A DNA stretch of 48,618 bases from Rhizobiales bacterium 65-79 (GCA_001896885.1 MKRJ01000035.1:1-48618), one strand, 5' to 3'. Positions 40,061 to 48,618 are shown, counted from the first letter of the stretch. Notes: generated by a model not told the origin, from the sequence alone. Numbers and translations are program-made.

Positions 40061-42349
40061 ATGGCGGACGATAAACCCCGGTTCAAGCCTTACGACCGCC
40101 CCGCCGGCGGATGGGGAGCTGCGGCGGCGACGGCAAAGATATTGCTGGAACAGAGCGTTGTCACAAAGGGATCGCGCGCGCTGTTGTCGATGAACCAGCC
40201 CGGCGGCTTCAAATGCCCGAGCTGTGCCTTTCCGGACGCGGAGTGCAAGAAGACGCTCGACTTCTGCGAGAACGGCGCCAAGGCGCTGGCTTTCGAAGCG
40301 ACGAAGTTTCGGGTCACGCGGGAGTTCTTCGAGCAGCAGACGGTATCCGCCCTGATGGAGCAGTCGGATCATTGGCTCGAGATGCAGGGCCGCCTGACCG
40401 AGCCGATGCGCTACGATGCCAAGACCGACAGATATGTCCCTGTCGGCTGGGACGAGGCCTTCGCGCTGATCGGGCGGCATCTGCGGGCGCTCGATAGCCC
40501 TGACGAAGCCGAATTCTATACGTCCGGACGCACGCCTAACGAAGCCGCATTCCTCTATTCGATCTTCGTGCGGGAGTTCGGCACCAACAATTTCCCCGAC
40601 TGCTCGAACATGTGCCACGAGCCGACAAGCCGGGGCCTGCCGCCCGCCATCGGCGTCGGCAAGGGCACGGTCGTCATGGAGGATTTCGACCACGCCGAAG
40701 CCATCTTCGTCATCGGACAGAATACCGGCACCAACTCGCCGCGCATGATGACCAACCTGTTCGAGGCGCGGAAGCGGGGGGTTCCCATCGTGGCGGTCAA
40801 CCCGATGCCGGAACGCGCCTTCATGCGCTTCACCGAGCCGCAGAGCGTTCTGCAGATGGCGAGCTTCGGCTCGACGCAGATCGCCAGCGAATTCGTTCAT
40901 ATCGGCATCGGCGGCGATCTCGCCTTCATGAAGGGGATGATGAAGGTGATGTTCGAACGGGAGGACGGGGGCGAAAAGGTTCTCGACCACGATTTCATCC
41001 GCGCCCACACCGTCGGAATAGAATTGCTGCGGGAGGACGTCGGGGCACAGCAATGGCCCGATATCGTCAGGATCTCCGGCGTCGGCGAAGACCAGATCCG
41101 CCGATGCGCGGAAATCTACATCCGCTCGAATGCGACGATGATCTGCTACGGCATGGGCCTTACCCAGCACCAGGAAGGATCGCGGCTGCTCCAGCAGGTC
41201 GTGAGCCTTCTTCTTCTCAAGGGCAATTTCGGCAAGCCGGGAGCCGGCATAGCGCCGATCCGAGGACATTCGAACGTCCAGGGGGACCGGACGGTCGGCG
41301 TCGACGAAAAGCCGTCGCAAGCCTATCTCGATCGCGTCCGGGATGTGTTCGGCTTCGACCCGCCGCGCAGGCACGGCCACCACACGGTCGAATCCGTGGC
41401 GGCGATGGAGCGGGGAGAGGCCAAGGTCTTCATCGGGCTGGGCGGCAATTTCGTGCGCGCCGTTCCCGATACGGAGCGATCCTACACGGCGATGCGGAAG
41501 CTGGCGCTGACGGTCGCCATCACGACGAAGCTGAACCGGGGCCATCTCGTCCACGGCCGGGAAGCGCTGATGTTGCCCGTGATCTCGCGCTCGGAGAGGA
41601 TCAGCACGGCGGCGGGCGAACAGTTCCTCACCATCGAGGATTCGTTCTCCAACGTCACGGCTTCGCGCGGCGTGCTGGAACCCGCCGGCCCGCATCTGCT
41701 TCCGGAAGTGGAGATCGTCTGCCGGATGGCCCGTGCGACGCTCCCCGACAGCAAGGTGCCGTGGGAAACCTACATGACCGACTACAACGCCATTCGCGAC
41801 AAGATCGCCGAGGTCTATCCCGATATCTATTCCGGATTCTCGGAAAAGATCAAAAATCCGAGCGGCTTCCACCTCGACGTACCGCCCCGGCGGCGGGTCT
41901 GGCCGACTCCCGACGGCAAGGCGAATTTCCTGTCTTTTCCCGGCCTCGAAGCGAACGCCCCGGTAGCCGACCCGGAAATGCTGCGTCTCGCGACCGTGCG
42001 CTCGCACGACCAGTTCAATACCACGGTCTACAGCTACAACGACCGCTATCGCGGCGTCTACAACGACCGCATGGTGCTTTTCATGAACGCGGACGACCGC
42101 ATCGCCAGAGGGCTGAAAGCCGGGTGCAGCGTCGCGCTGGAAACGATCAGCCATGACGGGGTCGCGCGCCGCGTGCATGGATTGACCGTCATCGACTACC
42201 CGATGCCGCGCGGTTCCGTTGCCGGATACTATCCTGAACTCAACCCGCTTCTGCCGCTCGACTACCACGACAAGATCAGCGGCACGCCCGCCGCCAAATC
42301 GATCCCGGTCCGCGTGATGGCCGCCTCCCGGGACGCCGCGAACGCATAG
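40061..42349 (+). CDS. FdhF/YdeP-family molybdopterin oxidoreductase
   Basis: This 762-residue protein belongs to the formate-dehydrogenase-alpha-like (FdhF/YdeP) branch. The N-terminus has CPSC (Cys52, Cys55), Cys62 and Cys69, spaced unlike the usual 4Fe-4S pattern but typical of this branch. Cys181 in DCSNMCH is the likely molybdenum ligand and His186 follows the position of the FdhF catalytic histidine. In E. coli YdeP is linked to acid resistance; the substrate of the family is not clear. ATG at 40061 is used although the ribosome site is weak. No electron-transfer subunits lie nearby. It is followed by maf and grpE on the same strand. Confidence 0.87.
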   Translation: MADDKPRFKPYDRPAGGWGAAAATAKILLEQSVVTKGSRALLSMNQPGGFKCPSCAFPDAECKKTLDFCENGAKALAFEATKFRVTREFFEQQTVSALMEQSDHWLEMQGRLTEPMRYDAKTDRYVPVGWDEAFALIGRHLRALDSPDEAEFYTSGRTPNEAAFLYSIFVREFGTNNFPDCSNMCHEPTSRGLPPAIGVGKGTVVMEDFDHAEAIFVIGQNTGTNSPRMMTNLFEARKRGVPIVAVNPMPERAFMRFTEPQSVLQMASFGSTQIASEFVHIGIGGDLAFMKGMMKVMFEREDGGEKVLDHDFIRAHTVGIELLREDVGAQQWPDIVRISGVGEDQIRRCAEIYIRSNATMICYGMGLTQHQEGSRLLQQVVSLLLLKGNFGKPGAGIAPIRGHSNVQGDRTVGVDEKPSQAYLDRVRDVFGFDPPRRHGHHTVESVAAMERGEAKVFIGLGGNFVRAVPDTERSYTAMRKLALTVAITTKLNRGHLVHGREALMLPVISRSERISTAAGEQFLTIEDSFSNVTASRGVLEPAGPHLLPEVEIVCRMARATLPDSKVPWETYMTDYNAIRDKIAEVYPDIYSGFSEKIKNPSGFHLDVPPRRRVWPTPDGKANFLSFPGLEANAPVADPEMLRLATVRSHDQFNTTVYSYNDRYRGVYNDRMVLFMNADDRIARGLKAGCSVALETISHDGVARRVHGLTVIDYPMPRGSVAGYYPELNPLLPLDYHDKISGTPAAKSIPVRVMAASRDAANA

Positions 42350-42362
42350 GAGGATCGCAGAT

Positions 42363-42962
42363 ATGGCCGAAACCATTATCCTCGCCTCGGAAAGCCTGTC
42401 CGTCGAGACGATGCTGGCAAATGCCGGCGTCGCGGCCGAAGTCGACGCCGCCGATCTCGACGACGCGGCGATGGAGGCCCCGCTGCAGCGAAGCGGCACC
42501 TCGCCGGAAGACGTCGCCCTGATCCTGGCCGAGACGAAGGCGGTCGAGGTGAGCGGGCGGCGGCCCGGCGCCCTGGTGCTCGGTTGCGAGCAGACTCTGG
42601 CGCTCGGCGACGAGATTCTGCACGCGCCGGCGGACATGGAAGGCGCAAGGCGCCGCCTGCTGCTGCTTTCGGGCAAGGCGCATCAGGTCAACAGCGCCGC
42701 CGTGCTTGCCCGTGACGGCGCGATCGTCTGGCATGAAGTCGGCACGGCGAGCATCGTCATGCGCAGGCTCGATCCCCGCTTCATCGGCCGCAATCTCGCG
42801 CAGGCCGGCGACGCAGCGCTGCAGAGTGCCGGCGCCTATCGGATCGACGGCCCCGGCATCCAGCTCATCGAGAAGATCGAGGGCGATTGCTTCACCATCC
42901 TCGGCCTGCCGCTGCTGGCCCTGCTGGTCGAGCTTCGCCGGCTCGGCGCCATCGACGGCTGA
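42363..42962 (+). CDS. Maf-like nucleotide pyrophosphatase, divergent
   Basis: The 199-residue protein matches Maf house-cleaning nucleotide pyrophosphatases, which hydrolyse non-canonical nucleoside triphosphates. GAYRIDGPGIQLIEKIEGD and FTILGLPLLAL are typical C-terminal blocks. The N-terminal loop reads LASESLSVETML and lacks the two arginines of the usual SPRR-type motif, and the catalytic Asp region reads GCEQTLALG with Glu for Asp. It may therefore have altered activity. AGGAGG lies ten bases before the ATG, and the gene is 13 bases after the molybdoenzyme, so they are co-transcribed. Confidence 0.82.
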   Translation: MAETIILASESLSVETMLANAGVAAEVDAADLDDAAMEAPLQRSGTSPEDVALILAETKAVEVSGRRPGALVLGCEQTLALGDEILHAPADMEGARRRLLLLSGKAHQVNSAAVLARDGAIVWHEVGTASIVMRRLDPRFIGRNLAQAGDAALQSAGAYRIDGPGIQLIEKIEGDCFTILGLPLLALLVELRRLGAIDG

Positions 42963-43019
42963 GCCGGAGGAGCGAAGGCCGAAGGGTCCGGATGGAACGA
43001 ATTTCACGGGAGCGATGAA

Positions 43020-43625
43020 ATGACGCGACGACCCAGGGCCGCAGCCGAAAACGACGATAGCGCGAGGACGGCCATGCCGGAAACCGGCGAGGCCTCGGCG
43101 GAAGCCCCGGACGGCGACGCCGTCGCGCGGCTCGAGGCCGAGAATGCCAGCCTGAAGGACCGCCTGCTGCGCGCCCTTGCGGAAGTGGAGAACGTGCGCC
43201 GCCGCTCCGAGCGTGACCTCGGCGACATGCGGCAATATGCGGTCGCGAAATTCGCCGGCGACATGTTGAGCGTGGCCGACAATTTGGAGCGTGCCGTCGC
43301 CAGCGTTCCCAAGGAGGTGCGCGAGAGCTCCGCAGCGGTCAGGACGATGATCGAAGGCGTCGAACTCACCGGGAAGGAGATGTTGAACGTCCTGGAAAAG
43401 CACGGCATCAGGAAGCTCGATCCGGTCGGCGAGCGTTTCGACCCGAACTTCCACGAGGCGCTGTTCGAAGTGCCCGATCCCACCGTGCCGAGCGGCACTG
43501 TCAGCCAGGTGGTCGAGCCCGGCTATGCGATAGGAACGCGCCCGCTGCGCCCGGCCAAGGTCGGCATCGCCCGCGGCGGCGGCGGAAGCCGCGCGGAGCC
43601 GACGCAGGACGGCCGCAAGCGCTGA
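43020..43625 (+). CDS. grpE: GrpE nucleotide-exchange factor
   Basis: The 201-residue protein has the GrpE coiled coil (about 35-90; VARLEAENASLKDRLLRALA) and the C-terminal beta domain with ERFDPNFHEALFEVPDP and VVEPGYAIGTRPLRPAKV. GrpE drives ADP release from DnaK. GGGAG lies seven bases before the ATG. It is in the same block as dnaK and a DnaJ-type gene, but the order is split by the opposite-strand mscS gene. The N-terminal 30 residues are variable. This is probably a second, stress-specific copy. Confidence 0.94.
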   Translation: MTRRPRAAAENDDSARTAMPETGEASAEAPDGDAVARLEAENASLKDRLLRALAEVENVRRRSERDLGDMRQYAVAKFAGDMLSVADNLERAVASVPKEVRESSAAVRTMIEGVELTGKEMLNVLEKHGIRKLDPVGERFDPNFHEALFEVPDPTVPSGTVSQVVEPGYAIGTRPLRPAKVGIARGGGGSRAEPTQDGRKR

Positions 43626-43637
43626 ATCGGCCTTACG

Positions 43638-44219
43638 CTACCGCGCGGCCGGTTTCGTCACGGCTTGCGGCGAAGACGGCAGGGCCTCCGCCTGGCCTGA
43701 AAGCCGGATCATCGTCTGCTGCGCCATGGTGCCGTTGGCGATGACGATCTGGCGGCCGTCGTCGGTCCTGAGAACCGTGTAGCCGAGGGAGATGTCCTCG
43801 ACTTCGCCGACCTCGTAATCGTCCGCGGTCGGCGCCGCCACCTGCAGGCGGTCGCCGCGGCGGAAGGGCTTGTAGAGCACGAGGCTTATGCCGGCGACGA
43901 GATTGCCGAGCGTGCTCTGCGCGGCAAAACCGACGATGACCGACACCAGGCTGACGCCGGCCAGCAGCGCGGTGCCGAGACGGTTCAGCGCCGGAACGAG
44001 ATGCGCATAGAGCGTCGCCAGCAGCAGCCAGGTCGCCAGGATCGTCAGGTGGCTGAGGAAGGACAGGGTGATCTGGTCGACCCGCTCGGAATGATCGAAG
44101 CGCAGGACTTCGCGAAGAAGCCGGCGGACCAGCCATGACAGAATAAGTCCAACCACGACGAAAAGGCCGCCCAGGAGCAGGGCTCCCACGATCTCGCTTG
44201 TATCAAGCATCTTCAGCAT
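43638..44219 (-). CDS. Small-conductance mechanosensitive channel family (MscS), short form
   Basis: The 193-residue protein has three hydrophobic spans (about 12-30, 60-85 and 85-125), the last being the pore helix with VGFAAQSTLGNLVAGISLVL, then a beta domain (about 125-180) with FRRGDRLQV and the usual DGRQIVIANG block. It is shorter than E. coli MscS (286 residues) because the C-terminal alpha-beta part is missing. It should release solutes on hypo-osmotic shock. It is convergent with grpE (12-base gap) and divergent from dnaK; the second pair of palindromes is just upstream of it. Confidence 0.9.
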   Translation of the reverse strand: MLKMLDTSEIVGALLLGGLFVVVGLILSWLVRRLLREVLRFDHSERVDQITLSFLSHLTILATWLLLATLYAHLVPALNRLGTALLAGVSLVSVIVGFAAQSTLGNLVAGISLVLYKPFRRGDRLQVAAPTADDYEVGEVEDISLGYTVLRTDDGRQIVIANGTMAQQTMIRLSGQAEALPSSPQAVTKPAAR

Positions 44220-44241
44220 GGCCGGATACCTTCAAGGCAAC

Positions 44242-44277
44242 GGACAGATTGTCTGCGCAGGCTCGGACAAATTGTCC
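44242..44277. promoter_or_regulatory. Paired 13-bp palindromes GGACA-N3-TGTCC, copy 2 (mscS / dnaK divergent promoter)
   Basis: GGACAGATTGTCT (44242-44254, one end mismatch) and GGACAAATTGTCC (44265-44277, perfect) have centres 23 bp apart. The pair begins 23 bases upstream of the mscS start and ends 138 bases before dnaK, so it may act on both. It matches the pair at 39956-39990, including nearly the same spacing. Confidence 0.65.
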
Positions 44278-44414
44278 AGTATTGCCGGAAAGTCGAATCG
44301 TAACACGTTGATATTGCGCTATTTCCGAAGTGGCACAAGTGTTGCTCCGGTCTATCCGGGTCAGGGTTTTGCCGTTGCGGGTCGGAGCAGCAAAACCGAA
44401 CAGGGAGTGACGCA

Positions 44415-46316
44415 ATGAGCAAAGTCATCGGCATCGATCTCGGAACGACCAATTCCTGTGTCGCCGTCATGGAAGGCAAGAACACGCGCATCATCGAGAA
44501 TTCGGAAGGCGCGCGCACGACGCCTTCCATCGTGGCCTTTACGGCCGATGGCGAGCGCCTTGTCGGGCAGCCTGCCAGGCGGCAGGCGGTGACGAATCCC
44601 ACCAATACGATCTTTGCGGTCAAGCGGCTGATCGGCCGCCGCTACGACGATCCGACGGTCGAGAAGGACAAGAAGCTCGTTCCCTACAAGATCGTAAAGG
44701 CCGCGAACGGCGACGCTTGGGTCGAGGCCGAAGGCAAGACCTATTCGCCGTCCCAGATATCCGCGTTCATCCTGCAGAAGATGAAGGAGACCGCGGAAAG
44801 CAATCTCGGCGAAAAGGTGACCCAGGCGGTCATCACGGTGCCGGCCTATTTCAACGACGCCCAGCGCCAGGCGACGAAGGACGCGGGCAAGATCGCGGGC
44901 CTGGAAGTGCTGCGCATCATCAACGAGCCGACCGCGGCGGCGCTCGCCTATGGGCTGGACAAGAAGAAGCAGGCGAAGATCGCCGTCTACGACCTTGGCG
45001 GCGGCACGTTCGATATCTCCATTCTCGATATCGGCGACGGGGTCTTCGAGGTGAAGGCCACCAACGGCGACACCTTCCTCGGCGGCGAGGATTTCGACAT
45101 GCGCCTCGTCGAGTACCTGGCGGCGGAATTCAAGAAGGAACAGGGCATCGATCTGAAGAACGACAAGCTGGCGCTCCAGCGGCTGAAGGAAGCCGCGGAG
45201 AAGGCGAAGATCGAACTTTCCACGTCCACGCAGACGGAAATCAACCTGCCGTTCATCACGGCGGACGCCGCCGGGCCGAAACATCTCCTGATCAAGATCA
45301 CGCGCGCCAAATTCGAGTCTCTGGTGGACGACCTGATCCAGCGCACCATCGAGCCGTGCCTGAGCGCTCTCAAGGATGCGGGGCTGACGGCCAGGGATAT
45401 CGACGAGGTCGTCCTGGTCGGCGGCCAGACGCGCATGCCGAAGGTCCAGGAGGTGGTACAGAAGATCTTCAGCAAGGAGCCTCACAAGGGTGTCAATCCG
45501 GACGAGGTGGTCGCGGTCGGCGCGGCGATCCAGGCCGGCGTGCTTCAGGGCGACGTCAAGGACGTGCTGCTTCTCGACGTGACGCCGCTGTCGCTCGGGC
45601 TGGAGACGTTGGGCGGCGTGTTCACCCGCCTGATCGAGCGAAACACCACCGTTCCGGCGAAGAAGAGCCAGACTTTCTCGACGGCGGAGGACAACCAGAA
45701 CGCCGTCACGATCCGCGTCTTCCAGGGCGAGCGCGAGATGGCCGCCGACAACAAGCTGCTCGGCCAGTTCGACCTGATGGGCATTCCGCCGGCACCGCGC
45801 GGCGTGCCGCAGATCGAGGTGACGTTCGACATCGACGCCAATGGCATCGTCAACGTTTCGGCAAAGGACAAGGGAACGGGCAAGGAGCAACGCATCCAGA
45901 TCCAGGCGTCCGGCGGCCTCACGGAGGCGGATATCGAGAGGATGGTAAAAGACGCCGAAGCGCACGCCGCCGAAGACAAGAAACGCAAGGAAACGGTGGA
46001 GGCAAGGAATTCCGCCGAAGCCCTCCTGCACGGGACGGAGAAGGCCGTGGCCGAGCATGGCGGCAAGCTTTCGGAGGCGGATCGCAGCGCGATCGAGAAC
46101 GCCATGGCCAACCTTCGCGAGGCGGTGAAGAGCGACGACGGGCCCACCATCAGCGCAAAGGCCGGCGTCCTGCAGCAGCATGCGATGAAGCTCGCCGAAG
46201 CGGCCCAGTCGGCGGCTTCCCAGGCGTCGCCGGAGGCGGAGGCCGGAACTGGCCGGCGGGGCGACGACAATGTCGTCGACGCCGAATTCACGGAGATCGA
46301 CGACGACAAGAAGTGA
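44415..46316 (+). CDS. dnaK: Hsp70 chaperone DnaK
   Basis: The 633-residue protein is full length. The nucleotide-binding domain has [16 protein letters not shown] at the start, [20 protein letters not shown] and [14 protein letters not shown]; the linker [11 protein letters not shown] leads to the substrate-binding domain, and the tail ends in the acidic EIDDDKK. DnaK binds unfolded proteins with GrpE and a DnaJ partner, both of which are present here. ATG at 44415 follows GGGAGTGACGC. As the main dnaK of Rhizobiales is normally with dnaJ, this copy beside grpE, cbpA and cbpM is probably a second, stress-linked set. Confidence 0.96.
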   Translation: MSKVIGIDLGTTNSCVAVMEGKNTRIIENSEGARTTPSIVAFTADGERLVGQPARRQAVTNPTNTIFAVKRLIGRRYDDPTVEKDKKLVPYKIVKAANGDAWVEAEGKTYSPSQISAFILQKMKETAESNLGEKVTQAVITVPAYFNDAQRQATKDAGKIAGLEVLRIINEPTAAALAYGLDKKKQAKIAVYDLGGGTFDISILDIGDGVFEVKATNGDTFLGGEDFDMRLVEYLAAEFKKEQGIDLKNDKLALQRLKEAAEKAKIELSTSTQTEINLPFITADAAGPKHLLIKITRAKFESLVDDLIQRTIEPCLSALKDAGLTARDIDEVVLVGGQTRMPKVQEVVQKIFSKEPHKGVNPDEVVAVGAAIQAGVLQGDVKDVLLLDVTPLSLGLETLGGVFTRLIERNTTVPAKKSQTFSTAEDNQNAVTIRVFQGEREMAADNKLLGQFDLMGIPPAPRGVPQIEVTFDIDANGIVNVSAKDKGTGKEQRIQIQASGGLTEADIERMVKDAEAHAAEDKKRKETVEARNSAEALLHGTEKAVAEHGGKLSEADRSAIENAMANLREAVKSDDGPTISAKAGVLQQHAMKLAEAAQSAASQASPEAEAGTGRRGDDNVVDAEFTEIDDDKK

Positions 46317-46441
46317 TTTGAGCGACATAAAAGGAAGGCGGAGTTGCCGAGTCCGGCTGTGACGACGCCCCCATGGAGCGGTCACGGAGTCGAGAGCTAC
46401 GGATTTGACGGGAGCGATGTTACCAGGGAGGGAGATCGTCA

Positions 46442-47134
46442 ATGAAACACGACGCCAGAACCATGCGTATTACGGTGACGCGCAACGGCCCGTATTTGGT
46501 GACGGGTTCGGTGCCATTGTCCGAACAGACCATCGGCACCGACGCCAAGGGGCAATCGCAAAGCTGGATCGGCAAGGATCTGCCGGCGACCGGCGCCAAG
46601 TTCGCGCTCTGCCGTTGCGGCCATTCCGGCCACAAGCCGTTCTGCGACGGCACGCACGCGAAGATCGGCTTCGATGGCACGGAGGTGGCCGCCCGGACGC
46701 CTTATCTCGAGCGGGCAAAGGAATATGACGGTCCGGAATTGGCTCTGCTCGATGTCGAAAGCCTGTGTGCCTTTGCGCGGTTCTGCGACCCGAACGGCCA
46801 GGTCTGGAATGAGGTCGCCGATACCGCCGATCCGGACGTGCGCCAGACTTTCGTCAACCAGGTCGGCAGGTGCCCTTCGGGGCGGCTGGTGGCATGGAAC
46901 AGGGAGCGAGGTACCCCGATCGAGCCCGAACTCGAACCCTCGATCGGGCTGATCGAGGATCCGGTTGAGGGGTGTGCCGGTCCGATCTGGGTGCGCGGCG
47001 GCATTGCAGTCGTTTCCGCCGACGGCGAACAGTATGAGGTCCGCAATCGCATGACGCTCTGCCGCTGCGGCGCGTCCAGCAACAAACCTTTCTGCGACGG
47101 CACGCATGCGTCCATCAAGTTCCAGGCGAAATAA
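46442..47134 (+). CDS. Double CDGSH iron-sulfur domain protein
   Basis: The 230-residue protein has two complete CDGSH motifs, CRCGHSGHKPFCDGTH (57-72) and CRCGASSNKPFCDGTH (207-222), each with three Cys and one His that bind a 2Fe-2S cluster. Between them is a region with CPSGRLVAWNR that resembles the Fer4-type or divergent ferredoxin domain in this family. CDGSH proteins carry electrons or clusters and answer to oxidative stress. GGAGG lies about ten bases before the ATG. It follows dnaK by 125 bases and precedes cbpA by 137, so redox and folding functions may be linked. Confidence 0.92.
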   Translation: MKHDARTMRITVTRNGPYLVTGSVPLSEQTIGTDAKGQSQSWIGKDLPATGAKFALCRCGHSGHKPFCDGTHAKIGFDGTEVAARTPYLERAKEYDGPELALLDVESLCAFARFCDPNGQVWNEVADTADPDVRQTFVNQVGRCPSGRLVAWNRERGTPIEPELEPSIGLIEDPVEGCAGPIWVRGGIAVVSADGEQYEVRNRMTLCRCGASSNKPFCDGTHASIKFQAK

Positions 47135-47271
47135 ATGCCCTGCCGGATCGCCCAACCGGGTCGTTCAGGAAGGAAATTGCGGCAGTCTTTCGAAGCCTGC
47201 GCCCTTCCAGCTTTTGATCGGGGCGCATCCGGCGAAATCCTTTTGCGATCGGAGCGTGGAGAGGTCCGGTT

Positions 47272-48177
47272 TTGAAAAATCCTTATGAAATCCTGGGTGT
47301 ATCCACCACGGCCACGGCCGCCGAGATACAGAGCGCTTATCGCAAGCTCGCGAAGAAACTGCATCCGGACCTCAATCCAGGCGACAAGGCGGCCGAGGAA
47401 AAATTCAAGGAAGTCGCGGCGGCCTACGACCTGCTCGGCGATGCCGAAAAGCGCAAACGGTTCGACAATGGCGAGATCGACGCCACCGGCGCGGAGCGGC
47501 CGCCGCAGCATTTCTATCGCGACTATGCGTCGGCCGATCAGGAACATGCCTATGCGAACGCCTCGGGCTTCGCCGACTTCATGGATACGGACGATGCCTT
47601 CGCCGAATTGCTGAGGCGCAGCCAGGAAGCTCGGGCGAACCGGCGCGGACAGGATATGCATTATCGGCTGGCGATCGATTTCGTCGATTCGATCACGGGA
47701 GCGACGAAACGGCTGACGCTGCCGGACGGTAGCACGCTCGATGTCAGGATCCCGCCCGGCCTGGTCGACGGCCAGACCATCCGCCTCAAAGGCAAGGGAG
47801 CGCCCGGCGCCGGCAAGGGCGGTCCGGGCGACGCGCTGATCGAGGTCGATGTCCTGCCGGACGCGCGTTTCACGCGTGATGGCGACGACATTTCCATGGA
47901 ACTGCCGATCTCGCTTTCCGAGGCCGTCCTCGGAGGGAAAGTCAGGGTCCCGACGCCCACCGGAGAAGTCACGATGGCGGTGCCGAAGGGATCGAACACG
48001 GGGACGACCTTGCGGCTGAAGGGAAAGGGAGCGCCGCGCCGCGGCGGCGGCCATGGCGACGAGTACGTCAAGTTGAAGGTAGTCCTGCCGAAATCGCCCG
48101 ATCCGGAACTCGAGGCGTTCGTGTCGAACTGGGGCAGGGGCAGGGACTTCAACCCGCGCGAGGGCAGGCCGTCATGA
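47272..48177 (+). CDS. cbpA: CbpA-type DnaJ co-chaperone
   Basis: The 301-residue protein has a J domain (1-68) with His31-Pro32-Asp33, the motif that stimulates DnaK ATPase, and then the two beta-domain C-terminal substrate region (about 125-295). The zinc-finger of full DnaJ is missing, so it is of CbpA type. TTG at 47272 is the start because GAGG lies seven bases upstream and it directly precedes KNPYEILGV. The CbpM gene overlaps its end by four bases. It should act as co-chaperone for the dnaK of this island. Confidence 0.93.
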   Translation: MKNPYEILGVSTTATAAEIQSAYRKLAKKLHPDLNPGDKAAEEKFKEVAAAYDLLGDAEKRKRFDNGEIDATGAERPPQHFYRDYASADQEHAYANASGFADFMDTDDAFAELLRRSQEARANRRGQDMHYRLAIDFVDSITGATKRLTLPDGSTLDVRIPPGLVDGQTIRLKGKGAPGAGKGGPGDALIEVDVLPDARFTRDGDDISMELPISLSEAVLGGKVRVPTPTGEVTMAVPKGSNTGTTLRLKGKGAPRRGGGHGDEYVKLKVVLPKSPDPELEAFVSNWGRGRDFNPREGRPS

Positions 48178-48452
48178 GCATGACCGAGAAGGAGTTCCTG
48201 AGCCATTCGGGCATTCAGCGGCGGACGCTCGATTTCTGGCTCGAGCAGGAATGGCTTGTTCCCGAGAGGACGCGATCAGGCCTTCGCTTCACCGACATAG
48301 ACATTGCGCGGGCCCGTTTCATCCAGGAACTGAAGAGCGACTTCGGCGCCAACGACGAAGGCATCGACGTCATCCTTCATCTCGTGGACCAGTTGCATGG
48401 GTTGCGGCGCGTGCTCGAACGATTGCGCATGAACATGCCACGGTCCGACTAA
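48174..48452 (+). CDS. cbpM: CbpM-like modulator of CbpA
   Basis: The 92-residue protein has a MerR-type helix-turn-helix-like fold at the N-terminus (LSHSGIQRRTLDFWLEQEWL) and a helical tail. CbpM binds the J domain of CbpA and blocks its activity, so it is a co-chaperone inhibitor and not a DNA-binding factor. The ATG overlaps the cbpA stop by four bases (ATGA), a classic arrangement. Confidence 0.87.
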   Translation: MSMTEKEFLSHSGIQRRTLDFWLEQEWLVPERTRSGLRFTDIDIARARFIQELKSDFGANDEGIDVILHLVDQLHGLRRVLERLRMNMPRSD

Positions 48453-48526
48453 TCGGGCCCAAAGCGAGCATGGCAACACAGACAGCGATACGCCGACCGA
48501 TCGCCGTCGACAGGAGGAGAAAACAG

Positions 48527-48618
48527 ATGGGTCTTTCGTCATTTCTGAAACGGGATCGGACGGTAGCGGGGGCTGGTTTCAGCCGTTGGATGGTTCCGCC
48601 TGCGGCGTTGTGTGTACA
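48527..48618 (+). CDS. OFA-family MFS transporter, N-terminal fragment cut by window end
   Basis: An ATG at 48527 with GGAGGAG about nine bases upstream opens a frame that runs off the right edge after 30 codons. The visible start, including FLKRDRTVAGAGF and SRWMVPPAALCV, resembles the N-terminus of oxalate/formate antiporter-like MFS carriers. The transport substrate cannot be told. It is 74 bases after cbpM and probably belongs to the island. Confidence 0.55.
   Translation, partial: MGLSSFLKRDRTVAGAGFSRWMVPPAALCV

Noticed and set aside
39998-42676. A very long open frame on the minus strand opposite the molybdoenzyme gene
   Set aside because: It mirrors a clear molybdoenzyme on the other strand; long antisense frames are expected in GC-rich DNA. 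The same holds for the frame opposite dnaK (44361-46442).
44287-44309. Possible EcfG promoter before dnaK (GGAAA and CGTT)
   Set aside because: The first element is off by one base and the spacer is 14 instead of 16 or 17. A heat-shock sigma promoter was also looked for and not found.
1-48618. tRNA, rRNA, CRISPR arrays, riboswitches and complete insertion sequences
   Set aside because: I looked for conserved motifs and regular repeat spacing on both strands and saw none that could be supported.

Overview
The window looks like chromosome or large-replicon DNA of an alphaproteobacterium, most likely a Rhizobiales (Hyphomicrobiales) member. The evidence is high GC with strong third-position bias, GntR/FCD regulators beside PotABCD-type importers, an EcfG-type GGAAC-N16-CGTT promoter, and the family makeup (hyuAB, MmgE/PrpD, KaiBC, OFA transporter). 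No rRNA, tRNA, CRISPR array or complete insertion sequence was seen. The organism assignment is inference from gene content.

Layout. (1) 1-1.4 kb: an AT-richer gene open at the left edge, possibly TniQ-related, then a clear rho-independent terminator. (2) 1.4-12.7 kb: a leftward hyuA-hyuB-ABC importer-M24 peptidase-cyclophilin operon, divergent from a class IV aminotransferase-like gene and a GntR regulator. It appears to be an import and catabolic unit for a cyclic amide, hydantoin or oxoproline-like compound. (3) 13.0-18.2 kb: a leftward MFS carrier and allantoinase/dihydropyrimidinase-like amidohydrolase, divergent from an XRE regulator translationally coupled to an MmgE/PrpD protein, with a palindrome between them. 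(4) 18.5-35.0 kb: the most interesting metabolic block. A leftward gntR-quinone oxidoreductase-BisC-like molybdoenzyme-RidA operon is divergent from a rightward series: a MetC-like C-S lyase, a second PotABCD-type importer with fused permease, an Asp/Glu-racemase family protein, a three-part HcnABC/opine-oxidase-like dehydrogenase, an AhpD/CMD-like protein and a free-standing AceE-like TPP enzyme. (5) 35.3-48.6 kb: a stress and signalling island with a Crp/Fnr regulator, KaiB-KaiC, a PAS histidine kinase, a receiver protein, a YdeP-type molybdoenzyme, Maf, GrpE, MscS, DnaK, a double-CDGSH protein, CbpA-type DnaJ, CbpM and the start of an OFA-family transporter.

How the genes may work together. 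Block 4 can be read as a pathway for a sulfur-containing or N-substituted amino acid, perhaps a cysteine S-conjugate or its sulfoxide. The importer takes it up, the BisC-like enzyme reduces an oxide, the PLP enzyme splits a C-S bond, and RidA clears the reactive 2-aminoacrylate, giving pyruvate. The TPP E1-like protein may then act on that 2-oxoacid, while the flavoprotein trio oxidises an amine and the racemase handles stereochemistry. Every step is family-level inference and the substrate is unknown.

Block 5 combines a Kai timing module with a near-complete Hsp70 system. Two of its promoter regions carry matching pairs of the 13-bp palindrome GGACA-N3-TGTCC, with centres 22 and 23 bp apart: one pair lies before the YdeP-type gene and the other between mscS and dnaK. 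This suggests one undescribed regulator links redox and chaperone functions. The receiver gene has an EcfG-type promoter, tying the island to the alphaproteobacterial general stress response.
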